Notes: a model not told the origin generated them from the letters alone. DNA of 32,329 nucleotides from Bacteroidales bacterium (GCA_016931575.1 JAFGEO010000065.1:1-32329), one strand, 5' to 3'; positions 1-9,864 are shown, numbered from the stretch's first letter. Translations and numbers: made by a program.

Positions 1-56
1 GGGTCGGAATTTATGGCCTGACATGGTGAGGGCAGTTAGAGCAGCAGAAGTAAAAC

Positions 57-890
57 TTAGGAATCAGCATTTTGTTCCAGTTTTTCCTTATTTTTCTTAT
101 TGATACGCCTGGAGATCCCGATACTAATTTCATACAGCACCATAATGGGCAGGGCTACAAGGATCTGACTAAATACATCGGGAGGCGTAATAATGGCTGA
201 CAGGATCAGGATCACCACCACAGCATGTCTGCGATACTTTTTAAGGAATTCAGGGGTGATCAGGCCTACTCTGCTGAGAAAGAATACCACCACAGGGAGT
301 TCAAACAGGACACCTGAGGCGAGCGAGAGACTCGATACCAGGGAAACATAGGACATGAGCTGGATATTGTTTATTGCTATATCGCTAACCTGGTAGTGGA
401 TCAGAAAATTAATGGATAAGGGGGCGATCAGGAAATAGCCAAAAGCAACACCAAGAAAGAAAAGGAAGGAGATAACCAGGACGGCTCCCCGGGCGACTTT
501 CTGCTCGGTATTGTACATGGCAGGTTTAATAAAGCGCCAGATTTCATAAAAAATATATGGAAAGGCAGCAACTACCCCGGCGATCAGGGATATCTTAATA
601 TGCGCCAGGAACTGGCCGGTCATCTGGATATTCTGAAGTTCAAAGGGGGTCTGATTTATACAGATCTTATTGGTATTGAGGACCTCCCTGCCAAACCGGC
701 ATAAGCCGCTGTTGATCGGAAAATCGGGCTGACTTGGCCCCATGATGATTACATCGAATACAATTTCTTTAAATAGAAATGCGAGAGCTGAAAAGACCAC
801 GATTGCCAATGCTGACCGGATCAGGTGCCAGCGTAATTCTTCCAGGTGTTCCAGGAAGGTCATTTCATGATTGGGATCCTTTTTTACCAT
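57..890 (-). CDS. tatC: Sec-independent protein translocase subunit TatC
   Basis: TatC is the multi-spanning core of the twin-arginine translocase; it binds twin-arginine signal peptides at the cytoplasmic membrane and works with TatA/B. The 277-residue protein has the family's N-terminal FLEHLEELRWHL motif (residues 12-23), the PYIFYEIWRFIKPAMY stretch near 111-126, and about six hydrophobic segments, ending in a lysine-rich cytoplasmic tail. The loop after the first membrane segment is longer than in E. coli and carries two cysteines (64 and 77). I use the ATG at 890. A TTG at 899 is in frame, but the promoter at 908-940 would leave it almost no leader. No tatA/tatB lies nearby; the gene diverges from recQ. 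Family assignment is secure. Confidence 0.96.
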   Translation of the reverse strand: MVKKDPNHEMTFLEHLEELRWHLIRSALAIVVFSALAFLFKEIVFDVIIMGPSQPDFPINSGLCRFGREVLNTNKICINQTPFELQNIQMTGQFLAHIKISLIAGVVAAFPYIFYEIWRFIKPAMYNTEQKVARGAVLVISFLFFLGVAFGYFLIAPLSINFLIHYQVSDIAINNIQLMSYVSLVSSLSLASGVLFELPVVVFFLSRVGLITPEFLKKYRRHAVVVILILSAIITPPDVFSQILVALPIMVLYEISIGISRRINKKNKEKLEQNADS

Positions 891-907
891 CAACAGCAAT
901 TAAAACA

Positions 908-940
908 CAAACATAGTTAAGTGTAAGCATTAAATGCAAA
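908..940 (-). promoter_or_regulatory. Bacteroidota-type promoter of tatC
   Basis: On the minus strand TTTG (937-940) is followed after 21 nt by TATGTTTG (908-915), a full match to the Bacteroidota TTTG/TAnnTTTG pattern. The inferred transcript would start around 902, giving a leader of about 12 nt to the ATG at 890. It supports that start over the upstream TTG. Confidence 0.6.
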
Positions 941-1041
941 TCCCCGTTTAAAATACTAAGAATTACCTGCTTTTTTTGGGCCCAGGTATTCACAGTCAGA
1001 TTGAGAATCCCTGTCAACACTTATCAATACCAGCCCACTGT

Positions 1042-1059
1042 ATAATCACCTGTGATTAT
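1042..1059. promoter_or_regulatory. Perfect inverted repeat, possible operator
   Basis: Two 8-nt arms, ATAATCAC and GTGATTAT, are exact reverse complements separated by CT. The 18-nt dyad lies in the divergent tatC/recQ spacer and has the size of a dimeric regulator site. There is no T-tract, so it is not an intrinsic terminator. The regulator is unknown. Confidence 0.3.
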
Positions 1060-1255
1060 TAAATGACAAATATTGAGCTTATTTATATGTGCCAGTTTCA
1101 AAAAAACTTAGTATTTTTAATATGGAATGAAGTAATAAGGAGTGTTTAATTCATGCAAAAAACTTCAGAGATAACTTTTTATCAGAATTATCGTACTATG
1201 AGCGGGAATGCAGCTTCCGGCATTCACTTAATAGCACGTATTGATTATTAATGAG

Positions 1256-3448
1256 ATGAGTCTGGGTGCTGATATATCTCTTACCGAAGTACTTAAAAGG
1301 CATTTTGGTTTCACCAGTTTTAAAGGGAATCAGGAACTGATTATCAGGAATGTCCTGGCAGGGAATGATACCTTTGTGCTAATGCCTACCGGTGGAGGAA
1401 AATCCCTTTGTTACCAGTTGCCTTCGCTGATACTGGAGGGTACTGCTATAGTCATCTCGCCTCTGATAGCCCTGATGAAGAATCAGGTGGATGCCATGCG
1501 CAGTTTCAGTGAGGATGATGGCATTGCCCACTTTCTGAACTCCTCTCTGGTGAAGAGTCAGATCCACCAGGTGAAAACCGATGTAATCGATGGTAAGACC
1601 CGCCTTCTGTATGTGGCACCTGAATCCCTCACAAAAGAAGAGAATATTGCCTTTCTGAAACAAATAAAAGTATCTTTTTACGCTGTTGATGAAGCCCATT
1701 GTATTTCCGAATGGGGACACGATTTCAGGCCTGAGTACAGGCGGATACGTCCCATCATTAATAAAATAGGGAAAGCTCCGATCATTGCTTTGACAGCCAC
1801 GGCTACTCCCAAGGTTCAACACGACATTCAAAAGAACCTTGAGATGTTGGATGCAAGTGTTTTTAAGTCATCATTCAGGAGAGAGAATCTCTACTATGAG
1901 ATCAGGTCCAAAAAGAATGCAACGAAGGAGATAATAAGATACATTAAAAATAACAGCGGCAAGTCGGGAATTATCTATTGCCTTAGCCGCCGTAAAGTGG
2001 AAGAGATTGCAGAGACCCTGAAGGTCAACGGAATCAAAGCATTACCCTATCATGCAGGCATGGATGCCGGCACCCGGGCCACAAACCAGGATAAATTCCT
2101 TATGGAAGATGTGGATATTATTGTGGCCACCATCGCTTTCGGGATGGGTATTGATAAACCTGACGTCAGGTTTGTCATGCACTATGATATTCCCAAAAGC
2201 CTTGAAGGATACTACCAGGAGACAGGGCGTGCAGGGCGTGATGGCGGGGAGGGAAAATGTATTGCATACTATAGCTATAAAGATATTCAGAAACTGGAGA
2301 AATTCATGCAGGGAAAACCGGTTGCCGAACAGGAGATTGGCAGGCAGCTGCTTCTGGAGACTGTCTCCTATGCTGAATCTTCTGTTTGCAGGCCGAAACA
2401 GCTTTTGAATTATTTTGGGGAAGAAATGACCGGCCGTTGCGAAAACTGTGATAATTGTCTGCATCCGAAAAAGCAGTTTGAGGGCAAAGATGACATTGTC
2501 CTTGTTCTGAAAACCATCCAGGAGGTCAAGGAGAAATTTAAAGCAGATCATGTTGCCAGCGTACTTTCCGGCATCAAAACCCAACCGGTAAAAGCATACC
2601 AGCACCATCACCTGGAGATATTCGGGAAAGGTAAGGAACACGATGTAAAATACTGGAATGCCGTTGTCCGTCAGGCATTAATTGCCCGTTTTATTTCAAA
2701 AGAGATTGAAAATTACGGTTTGCTTAAACTGGAATCCAGGGGATTGGAATTTATGAAGAACCCATACTCCTTCATGTTGACCGAGGATAATGAATACCCT
2801 GAAACCGATGATGACGATATCATTGTTAATGCACAGGGGGCATCCGGGGCTGTTGATGAAGAATTATTTAACATTCTGAAAGACCTTCGGAAAAAGATCT
2901 CGAAACTGAAGCAGGTTCCTCCATTTGTCATCTTCCAGGATCCCTCGCTTGAAGACATGGCTATCCAGTACCCGACCAGTCTTGAGGATTTGCAGAATAT
3001 TTCGGGAGTTGGGGTGGGGAAAGCTAAAAGATATGGTAAGGAATTTGTCGATCTGATCAGGAAGTACGTGGATGAAAAAGAGATTGAACGTCCACAGGAT
3101 ATGATCGTTAAGTCTGTTGTCAATAAGTCGGGATTAAAAGTATATATCATTCAGAGTATCGATCGTAAACTGCCGCTTGACGACATTGCCAATGCCAAGG
3201 GGCTGGAGATGGGCCAGCTTCTTGATGAAATAGAAGCAATAGTAAATTCCGGAACAAAAATAAATATCGACTACTATATTAATCAAGTGATGGAAGAAGA
3301 CCACCAGCAGGAGATCTTTGATTACTTTCGCGAAGAAGCCGAGGATGAATCGGTGGAGGCTGCATTGGAAGAATTGGGAGAAGACGATTATAGTGAAGAG
3401 GACATTCGCCTGATCCGGATTAAATTTATGTCTGAAATGGGGAACTAA
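1256..3448 (+). CDS. recQ: ATP-dependent DNA helicase RecQ
   Basis: RecQ is a 3'-5' superfamily 2 helicase acting in recombination and replication-fork repair. The 730-residue product shows Walker A GGGKS (46-50), DEAH (145-148), TATAT (180-184) and the motif VI segment QETGRAGRDG (321-330). The zinc-binding cysteines are 378, 395, 398 and 401. A winged-helix region follows, then an HRDC domain (about 535-605) with a GVGVGKAKRYG stretch. The acidic C-terminal tail (610-730) resembles the helix-turn-helix extension seen in Bacteroidota RecQ proteins, which makes it longer than E. coli RecQ (about 610 aa). I chose the ATG at 1256; an in-frame TTG at 1241 would add five residues. The next gene follows after 48 nt and may be co-transcribed. 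Confidence 0.96.
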   Translation: MSLGADISLTEVLKRHFGFTSFKGNQELIIRNVLAGNDTFVLMPTGGGKSLCYQLPSLILEGTAIVISPLIALMKNQVDAMRSFSEDDGIAHFLNSSLVKSQIHQVKTDVIDGKTRLLYVAPESLTKEENIAFLKQIKVSFYAVDEAHCISEWGHDFRPEYRRIRPIINKIGKAPIIALTATATPKVQHDIQKNLEMLDASVFKSSFRRENLYYEIRSKKNATKEIIRYIKNNSGKSGIIYCLSRRKVEEIAETLKVNGIKALPYHAGMDAGTRATNQDKFLMEDVDIIVATIAFGMGIDKPDVRFVMHYDIPKSLEGYYQETGRAGRDGGEGKCIAYYSYKDIQKLEKFMQGKPVAEQEIGRQLLLETVSYAESSVCRPKQLLNYFGEEMTGRCENCDNCLHPKKQFEGKDDIVLVLKTIQEVKEKFKADHVASVLSGIKTQPVKAYQHHHLEIFGKGKEHDVKYWNAVVRQALIARFISKEIENYGLLKLESRGLEFMKNPYSFMLTEDNEYPETDDDDIIVNAQGASGAVDEELFNILKDLRKKISKLKQVPPFVIFQDPSLEDMAIQYPTSLEDLQNISGVGVGKAKRYGKEFVDLIRKYVDEKEIERPQDMIVKSVVNKSGLKVYIIQSIDRKLPLDDIANAKGLEMGQLLDEIEAIVNSGTKINIDYYINQVMEEDHQQEIFDYFREEAEDESVEAALEELGEDDYSEEDIRLIRIKFMSEMGN

Positions 3449-3496
3449 GCTCTAAATCTGGACAACGGACATTTTAAACATTTAACCTGAAAAGTC

Positions 3497-4516
3497 ATGA
3501 AAAAACGGATTATGTTGTCAGCAGTTGTTGGTTTTTCCTGGTCTGTGATCCTGGCACAACCAAGTCTGAGTTTTAATGCGCACCATTTGAAATCCGGTGA
3601 GGATAACAGCATGTCGTATTGCGAGTATGTTCAACCGGGGCAGGCAGGCGAAGCTATCGTCTGGGACTTCAGTGGGCTTAGCTTTGTAAAATCTTTCACA
3701 GGGCAGGTTAATGATGCTTCAGCGACAGATTTTGGGGTGGATTTCCCGGGGACAACTACCCATCTCCAGGAATTCGATTCGCATTTCTTTTTTAATGTGA
3801 GGGACAACAGAATTGAACAGTATGGATATACATCCGGTGATGGAAGGATTCAGACCCGGTACGATATACCCTTTGTGAAGATGAAATTTCCTTTTAGCTA
3901 TGGTGAAAATTTTTCCGGTAATTTTTCCGGTGCAAGCTATTATTTAGGAGAGGAGAGGGCCCGTGTCAGCGGGGACTATCTGATAGAGGCCGATGCCTGG
4001 GGTCAACTGATCTTACCCGGGAATGTAAGCTATGACAATACCCTCAGGATCAGGACAGAAAAAGCATATATCAGTGAATCCGGCAACCGCCAGGAAGAAG
4101 TTCGCATTACCACCTATCGCTGGTACAATGAGGCACACCGGTACCCCTTACTGGTACTAACTTCCTATACTGTATCAAACGGTGAAAAATCAGCCGTCAG
4201 CTACCAGGCAGCCTACAACAATAATGCCGTGAAAAACATTGCTCCCCTGGCGTTGGAGAGTATCCAGCTGTATCCGAACCCAACGTCTGATCACCTCGTT
4301 CTGGAATACGATGTTATTGCTGCGGGCACAGTTCATTTCAGCATCATTGATTATTCAGGCAGGATCCTAAGGCAGTTTAGCCAGGAAGTCAAATTTGCAG
4401 GAAGCCAGCAAAAATACCTCGATCAGCACATCAGAGGCTTAAAACCCTCAACCTACATCCTGCGCATACAGAACGGAGAAGCCTTGATTGAAAGGAATAT
4501 TACCATTCAACATTAG
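3497..4516 (+). CDS. Secreted protein with T9SS type A C-terminal sorting domain
   Basis: This 339-residue protein has an N-terminal signal peptide (MKKRIMLSAVVGF..., cleavage probably after VILA). Its C-terminal domain (about 258-339) begins with LYPNPTSDHLVLEY, contains IIDYSGRIL, and ends with a LKPSTYILRIQNG strand. That is the type A sorting domain that directs cargo through the type IX secretion system to the cell surface. The middle 230 residues are beta-rich and aromatic, with no recognisable enzyme motif, so the surface function is unknown. It lies 48 nt after recQ on the same strand and converges with the glycosyltransferase gene at 4543. Confidence 0.85.
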   Translation: MKKRIMLSAVVGFSWSVILAQPSLSFNAHHLKSGEDNSMSYCEYVQPGQAGEAIVWDFSGLSFVKSFTGQVNDASATDFGVDFPGTTTHLQEFDSHFFFNVRDNRIEQYGYTSGDGRIQTRYDIPFVKMKFPFSYGENFSGNFSGASYYLGEERARVSGDYLIEADAWGQLILPGNVSYDNTLRIRTEKAYISESGNRQEEVRITTYRWYNEAHRYPLLVLTSYTVSNGEKSAVSYQAAYNNNAVKNIAPLALESIQLYPNPTSDHLVLEYDVIAAGTVHFSIIDYSGRILRQFSQEVKFAGSQQKYLDQHIRGLKPSTYILRIQNGEALIERNITIQH

Positions 4517-4521
4517 TTCCG

Positions 4522-4542
4522 GCATTGCCTATAAGTCAATGC
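4522..4542. terminator. Short hairpin between two convergent genes
   Basis: GCATTG (4522-4527) pairs with CAATGC (4537-4542) across a 9-nt loop in the 26-nt gap between the convergent genes ending at 4516 and 4543. It may serve both strands, but the stem is short and neither side has a T-tract, so this is a weak call. Confidence 0.25.
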
Positions 4543-5694
4543 TCAGAGTTCTGACCGGCCTTTCCAGCGCGAGGGAAAGAGTTGGCTTGTCACTGCTGCC
4601 AGCGTAAGGTAAAAAGGGTATATCAGCTCAAATAGCGGCAACAGTATGGATTGTCTTTTTCTTCCGAAAAAGTTCAGCCCTGAAGTAAGCATGTACCCAT
4701 CTACCGTCAGTTTTCCTGAAATTAGTGCGATGAGCCAGGGCCAGTATCCGCTTTTAAAAAAAGAAAATCCAAGCAAAAGCACCAGCACTGCGTTGAAGAG
4801 CAGAACCAGAAGACTCAGGGCAATTGTATCCCGGTCTGTGTAGGAAGGGCTTTTGGATGCCCATCGGATACGTTGTTTCAGAAACTGCCCCATCGTTTCG
4901 GGTGATGTGGTTGATACCTTGGAGGTCTGGCCTTTAAGTACCTGTATCCGGGCATTAGGGACCTGCTTTACTGCATGGAGAAGAAAGACATCATCGCCGG
5001 AGCGCTCTTCGAGCTTAAGATTTTTGCGAATGTTCAGGTAGAGTGTTTTTGCAACACAAAGGTTGGCGCCGTTGCATAAGGTGGGGTGCTTTTTTGCTGC
5101 CGAACCGGCTCCTGTAATGATCAGGCTCAGAAATTCCAGCCGAAAGAATAGGCTTAACAGGCCGGACCGGACAGTCTGATCCACCAGGCCAATGATCAGG
5201 TCAGCTCCGGTTTGTTTCTGAAAAGCTGCAAAAGATGCTATCCAGTCCTTATGTACCCTGCAGTCGGCATCGGTTAACAGCAGGTAATCGAACCGGCTTC
5301 GCCGGGCCCCTTGAATCAGTGCCAATTTTTTCCCGGTTTCTCCCATAGGGAGACTCAGAACCTGCAGATTTTGCAGGGAGGTGTTCCTGACAGCAGACAA
5401 ACTGCTGACAGGATTTAATGAGTGGTCATCGATAATAAGCACCTCAAAGCGGTCAGGAGGGAAGGATTGCTCTTCCAGATCTTTTATTAGCCCGGGGAGG
5501 GTATGATCTTCATCCCGGGCAGCGATGAGGACGCTCATTCCGCAGGATGAGCTGCCCGGTTTCCCTGCAAACTCAGGAATTTTTCGCCATCCTGAGGTAA
5601 GCCATGCTATCACTCCAAAATAGCAGAGGCCAATCAGGGCTGAAAATAGCAGAAATATATCGATGTTCAGGCTGATTATCTGGAAGCAAGCCAT
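4543..5694 (-). CDS. Membrane-anchored family 2 glycosyltransferase
   Basis: This 383-residue GT2 enzyme probably transfers sugars from a nucleotide- or lipid-linked donor at the inner face of the membrane. An N-terminal membrane segment (about 5-33) precedes the GT-A fold. Visible are MSVLIAARDEDHTLPGLI, the donor-site acidic motifs IIDDHS and LLTDADC, the GDDVFLL segment, and QRIRW, which fits the QxxRW signature of processive GT2 enzymes. Two or three hydrophobic segments close the protein. The sugar and acceptor cannot be read. Its ATG lies inside the last codons of the upstream hybrid kinase gene (19-nt overlap), so the two are probably translationally coupled. That suggests, but does not prove, that the kinase and a surface-glycan step are co-expressed. 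Confidence 0.85.
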   Translation of the reverse strand: MACFQIISLNIDIFLLFSALIGLCYFGVIAWLTSGWRKIPEFAGKPGSSSCGMSVLIAARDEDHTLPGLIKDLEEQSFPPDRFEVLIIDDHSLNPVSSLSAVRNTSLQNLQVLSLPMGETGKKLALIQGARRSRFDYLLLTDADCRVHKDWIASFAAFQKQTGADLIIGLVDQTVRSGLLSLFFRLEFLSLIITGAGSAAKKHPTLCNGANLCVAKTLYLNIRKNLKLEERSGDDVFLLHAVKQVPNARIQVLKGQTSKVSTTSPETMGQFLKQRIRWASKSPSYTDRDTIALSLLVLLFNAVLVLLLGFSFFKSGYWPWLIALISGKLTVDGYMLTSGLNFFGRKRQSILLPLFELIYPFYLTLAAVTSQLFPSRWKGRSEL

Positions 5695-8600
5695 TGATCG
5701 ATTTTTAGAAAGAGTTCAGAAATATTTATAGGTTTGGTTACGAAGTCGTCGCAGCCGGCGTCAAAACAACGCTGTCTCTCTTCAGCGATGGCATTGGCAG
5801 TTTGGGCGATTATCGGAATATTTTTGAATTTATCCTTAATGATCCTTGTGGCTTCCATGCCATTCATTTCAGGCATCTGCACATCCATGAGGATTAAATC
5901 GATTTCAGGGTGTTCTTCACAGGTTTTGACAGCTTTCTGACCGTCTTCAGCATGCATGATTCTGGCATTGGTTTTTTTCAGGAAGCCTTCAAGCAATTTA
6001 AAACTAAAGGTATCATCTTCAGCAACCAGAAACAAACGACCTTCCCAGTTGTAATCCGTTTTTGGTTTTTTCTTTTCGATTTCTTCCAGCGGTTTCTTAT
6101 GGCCGGCGACATAGGGAATGTTAAAGTGGAATACCGATCCTTCATTTTCTGTTGAGGTAGCCCACATTTTACCGCCAAGTAATTCGACAAAGCCTTTGGA
6201 GATAGCCAGTCCTAATCCGGAGCCGCTGTATTTTCTTGATCTTGAGTAATCTGCCTGCACAAAGCGTTCAAAGATCAGCTCAAGTTTTTCAGGAGCGATA
6301 CCAATTCCGGTATCTTTAACATAAAACTGTATCAGCCCATCTTTTGGGGCATGGTATCCAAATTCTATATAGCCCTCCTTGGTAAATTTAAAAGCATTCC
6401 CGACCAGGTTCATAAGAATTTGTCGCAGGCGGTTTGGGTCGCATAAAATAAAGCTTTCCTGGTTTTCCAGGGCTTTTTTTACCCGGAGTTTTAATTTTTC
6501 CGGATCTTTTTTCAGCGTTTCAGAGAGAAATGAGGAATGGATCTGTGTCAGTAGGGCATTGAGGGAGAATTCCTGTTTCAGGATCTTGATCTCTCCGGCT
6601 TCAATCTTAGCGAAATCAATCACATCATCAATAAGGTTCATCAGCATTTTGCCATTATTATTGATGATCTCTACGTATTTTTTCCTGTTGCCTTCGCCCA
6701 GGTGATCGTCATTTAGCATCTCAGCAAATCCCAGGATACCATTCATTGGGGTACGGATCTCATGAGACATGTTGGCCAGGAAGGCTGTTTTTAGCTTATC
6801 CGATTCCTCTGCTTTCTCCTTGGCTTTGATAAGTTCATATTCCAGTTGACTTCGTTGCAGGGCTACCGAAACCTGGTGTACAAAAGTTTCGATGATATGC
6901 TTATACTTGATGATCGTATTGTTAAGGGTCAGGATCAGAATATTACCAAGCAGTTTATTGTCCCGTGACATCGAGATATAATAAATCTTACTGACGTTGA
7001 GGGACTTTTTAATTTTCTTAAGCTTACTCAGGATATGGCGGTTCAACCCGAGATCCTCAACTGATCCTTTGAATATTGATATATTTCCGGCATTTGAAAT
7101 GCTTTTTGTAAGATCGTTGATCTCATAAAGCTGTCCTATGAGTTCATCCTCATAAATGGCATTTAAAGCTTTCAGGATCTCGGGGTCAGAATCAATTGCT
7201 TCAATTTTAAAGGTGGTCTGTTGTTCCTCAAAACTGGATACAGCTACGATAGCATACTCAAGATATTCATAAAGCTTTTTACCAATATATTTATAGATGT
7301 CAGTCTTACCGGAAAGGCCCAGGAGCTCCAGTGCCGAGTTGCTCAGAAAAACCAGGTTGTCATGATAAACACGTTCTTTAAGTTCTGACATTTTCCGGTC
7401 TGAGATATCACGTGAATTAACAACGATACCCCGGATCGACGGATTATGGATGTGGTTGGAAAAGATAGATTCCACATAAATCCAGCGTTTGTTTTTATGA
7501 AGGCACCTGTATTCCCTTTTTAGTTGTTCTGTTGGATGCGACTTCAGCGTTTTCATGATGTCCCTGAAGATATAAATGTCGTCAGGGTGGATAATTTCCT
7601 CGAATGATTTTCCAATAATTTCATCAATCATGAAATCGGTTATCCGGTTCCGGAGTGCGCTTTCGAACATGATGGTCCCTGATTTATCCAGGATCGTGAT
7701 AGTATCGGAGGAATATTGAAGCAGGGCCCGGAAATGTTCTTCATTTCGGATGATCGTATCCTCCATCGCTTTACGGTCGGTTATATCGCGGGCGATACCC
7801 GTTATTCCAAGAAGTTTGTCCCCTTCTCCAAAGATGGGAGAGGCAAAGGTCTCAATCCAGCAGGGATTTCCTTTTATGTTCCATTCGTCTTCAAAGTATT
7901 TTCTTTTTCGGGCGACCCTGACAGCGGTATCATACTTTGAAAGAAGGTGAGTAATATTCTCGTCGAAGAGTTCATCATCGTGTTTTCCGATAATATCTCC
8001 TGAATGGAGGTCGAAGAAAGAGGCGAAAGGTTCGTTGATTGAGATGTACCTGCCTTCATTGTCCTTCAGCCAGGCCAGGTAAGGGATGTTATCCAGGATG
8101 GCTTTTTGCTGCACCCTTCCTCGTGAAACCGCATTTTCAAGTTCATATTGGCTGCTGAGGTTTGTTATAACAATGAGTTCCCTGTTTAGTTCTTTCTTTG
8201 AGGTTAGGATCCGGGTGACGCGCATCCAGACCAGTTTTTTAATTCCTTTGGGAGTTACGATGGAAAACTTCCTGCCGGTATCAGGGAGGCTATCATTTTT
8301 AAGGTCCCGTTTAAATGCGGCATATTTTTTTTGTTCTCCTGGATCCAGCAGGCTCAAAATGATATCTTTGTTTTGGTATGCCTGATCGGGTGTGATATCG
8401 AATAATTCCTTAAAAGCAGGATTCACGTAGATGATACGCTCCTGGTCAGAGAGGATAAGGGCATCCTTGGTATATTCGGCCAACTGACGAAAACGTGATT
8501 CACTTTCCCGGATGAATTCTTCAGCTTCTTTACGGAAACTAATGTCGTTAAGAAAAACTGAAACGCCGACAATTCTGTACGTGGTATCAAAAACAGGTTT

Positions 8601-9668
8601 CACATTATATTCAAAGAACCTGGTCCGCTCATGCTCCAGTATGTCGATTTCCCCCCTTGAACTTTCGCCTTTAAGTGCCTTCTGATATGCTTTTTTCCAC
8701 ATGGAAGAATAGCTTTTCGGGAATGCATCCAGGGCGTTAACACCTTCGCGGATGCTTTTCGCAAAGTGAGCCTCGGCAAATTTTGAGAATCCTGAGTTCA
8801 GTCTGACGATCTTAAAGTTCTTATCTATCAGCCAGATCAGCGACTCAGAGCTCTCAATCAGGTTATTCAGATTGGTTTGAGTGTCAATGATCGAGTTTTC
8901 GACAGAACTAAAATCAAAGAATTCATGACCTGAAATAAGGATGGAGGACTCGTTATTATCCCGGGAGGGGATGACGACCCTTCTGACAATAAAGTCCCTA
9001 ATAAACTCCGAGGAAGAAGCCAGGAGCATATGCTGAGGTCCTTTCTTTAGGACCATTTTCAAAAAGACTTCATCCGCATCAAATATTTCACCCAGGCTCT
9101 TCCTGTAAGCGGATTTAATTTTTTCTTTTGATACCAGGGAGGGGGTATTAACAGTTAGAAAGTTGAAAAAGGTTTTATTTCCGGTGATGATCTCACCCTG
9201 CAGATTGCGGATATAATAGAAATCATCAATTCTTTCAAAGAAGGAGCGCAATTGCATCCCGATGCCCTTCAGGCTTTCCTTTCCTACAGATACAGGAGGA
9301 ACAAGCGATATATAGCCAGCATAATACGCTGCTTGTTGGAGCGGAATTCTTTCTATACTGACGGAAACGGGATGATGGTCGCCCTTAATTGTTCTCAGGG
9401 TGGCTCTTCTAAGGTATGGGTAATTCAGCTTTTTTTTCTGTGAGGTGAACTCATCGATAAAGTCAACAGAAGTAAACAATTTGTCGATTCGTGATTGGTA
9501 ATGCCCGAAAACAACTTCCTCATTCTCGCTTCCGAGAATGGATAACATGGTCTTATTCATCCAGACCAGCTCACCTGAAGGAGAGAACAGGAAAACTCCC
9601 AGCGAAATTTCAGAAGTTACCTTCCTGTATAGCTCAAGAGAAGATTGTCTGTTATCGTGGGGATTCAT
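5676..9668 (-). CDS. Multi-PAS hybrid sensor histidine kinase with receiver domain
   Basis: A 1330-residue hybrid kinase with no obvious membrane segment, so probably cytosolic. In order there are about six PAS-type modules (roughly 10-125, 140-235, 270-380, 385-505, 520-635, 640-760), with DITDRK and DISDRK linkers typical of PAS-PAC units. A GAF-like region follows at about 770-930. The HisKA box SHEIRTP has its phosphorylatable His near 969. The ATPase domain shows the N box (NLVGNAFKF, about 1087), DTGIGI (about 1119) and GSGLGL (about 1149). The C-terminal receiver (1210-1330) has paired acidic residues (1218-1219), Asp 1262 in LMDVQMP, and the TKP lysine near 1312. There is no DNA-binding output, so a separate phosphotransfer partner is expected; none is in the window. 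Its 3' end overlaps the glycosyltransferase start. Confidence 0.93.
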   Translation of the reverse strand: MNPHDNRQSSLELYRKVTSEISLGVFLFSPSGELVWMNKTMLSILGSENEEVVFGHYQSRIDKLFTSVDFIDEFTSQKKKLNYPYLRRATLRTIKGDHHPVSVSIERIPLQQAAYYAGYISLVPPVSVGKESLKGIGMQLRSFFERIDDFYYIRNLQGEIITGNKTFFNFLTVNTPSLVSKEKIKSAYRKSLGEIFDADEVFLKMVLKKGPQHMLLASSSEFIRDFIVRRVVIPSRDNNESSILISGHEFFDFSSVENSIIDTQTNLNNLIESSESLIWLIDKNFKIVRLNSGFSKFAEAHFAKSIREGVNALDAFPKSYSSMWKKAYQKALKGESSRGEIDILEHERTRFFEYNVKPVFDTTYRIVGVSVFLNDISFRKEAEEFIRESESRFRQLAEYTKDALILSDQERIIYVNPAFKELFDITPDQAYQNKDIILSLLDPGEQKKYAAFKRDLKNDSLPDTGRKFSIVTPKGIKKLVWMRVTRILTSKKELNRELIVITNLSSQYELENAVSRGRVQQKAILDNIPYLAWLKDNEGRYISINEPFASFFDLHSGDIIGKHDDELFDENITHLLSKYDTAVRVARKRKYFEDEWNIKGNPCWIETFASPIFGEGDKLLGITGIARDITDRKAMEDTIIRNEEHFRALLQYSSDTITILDKSGTIMFESALRNRITDFMIDEIIGKSFEEIIHPDDIYIFRDIMKTLKSHPTEQLKREYRCLHKNKRWIYVESIFSNHIHNPSIRGIVVNSRDISDRKMSELKERVYHDNLVFLSNSALELLGLSGKTDIYKYIGKKLYEYLEYAIVAVSSFEEQQTTFKIEAIDSDPEILKALNAIYEDELIGQLYEINDLTKSISNAGNISIFKGSVEDLGLNRHILSKLKKIKKSLNVSKIYYISMSRDNKLLGNILILTLNNTIIKYKHIIETFVHQVSVALQRSQLEYELIKAKEKAEESDKLKTAFLANMSHEIRTPMNGILGFAEMLNDDHLGEGNRKKYVEIINNNGKMLMNLIDDVIDFAKIEAGEIKILKQEFSLNALLTQIHSSFLSETLKKDPEKLKLRVKKALENQESFILCDPNRLRQILMNLVGNAFKFTKEGYIEFGYHAPKDGLIQFYVKDTGIGIAPEKLELIFERFVQADYSRSRKYSGSGLGLAISKGFVELLGGKMWATSTENEGSVFHFNIPYVAGHKKPLEEIEKKKPKTDYNWEGRLFLVAEDDTFSFKLLEGFLKKTNARIMHAEDGQKAVKTCEEHPEIDLILMDVQMPEMNGMEATRIIKDKFKNIPIIAQTANAIAEERQRCFDAGCDDFVTKPINISELFLKIDQWLASR

Positions 9669-9864
9669 CAGGTTTATTGATTAGGATATGGGCAATTTAT
9701 TAAAATTTACCAAATTTTCAAGTTACAGGGCAGCTGCCAGTGAAGTCTGTCGTATCATAATTGAATTAAAACGACAGGGGTGGTAAAAATTGTATTCACC
9801 AGAAAAAATGATGTCTGCGATCCATGCATGACAGGGTGGGAAAACCTTACATATCAGGGAATAA

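Larger units (their letters stand above)
891..1255. other. Divergent tatC/recQ intergenic region
   Basis: This 365-nt gap holds the tatC promoter at its left end and a perfect dyad (ATAATCAC, 2-nt spacer, GTGATTAT) at 1042-1059. A weaker recQ promoter candidate is the TATTTTTA near 1110, with no clear upstream element. I see no coding potential or RNA gene in it. Confidence 0.6.

Noticed and set aside
1090-1125. TATTTTTA upstream of recQ as a promoter
   Set aside because: One base off the -7 consensus, no upstream TTG at the right spacing, and a long leader; too weak to list as a feature.
2042-2641. Long antisense open frame inside recQ (199 codons)
   Set aside because: It is opposite the conserved helicase motifs and has no signal, domain or start context of its own.
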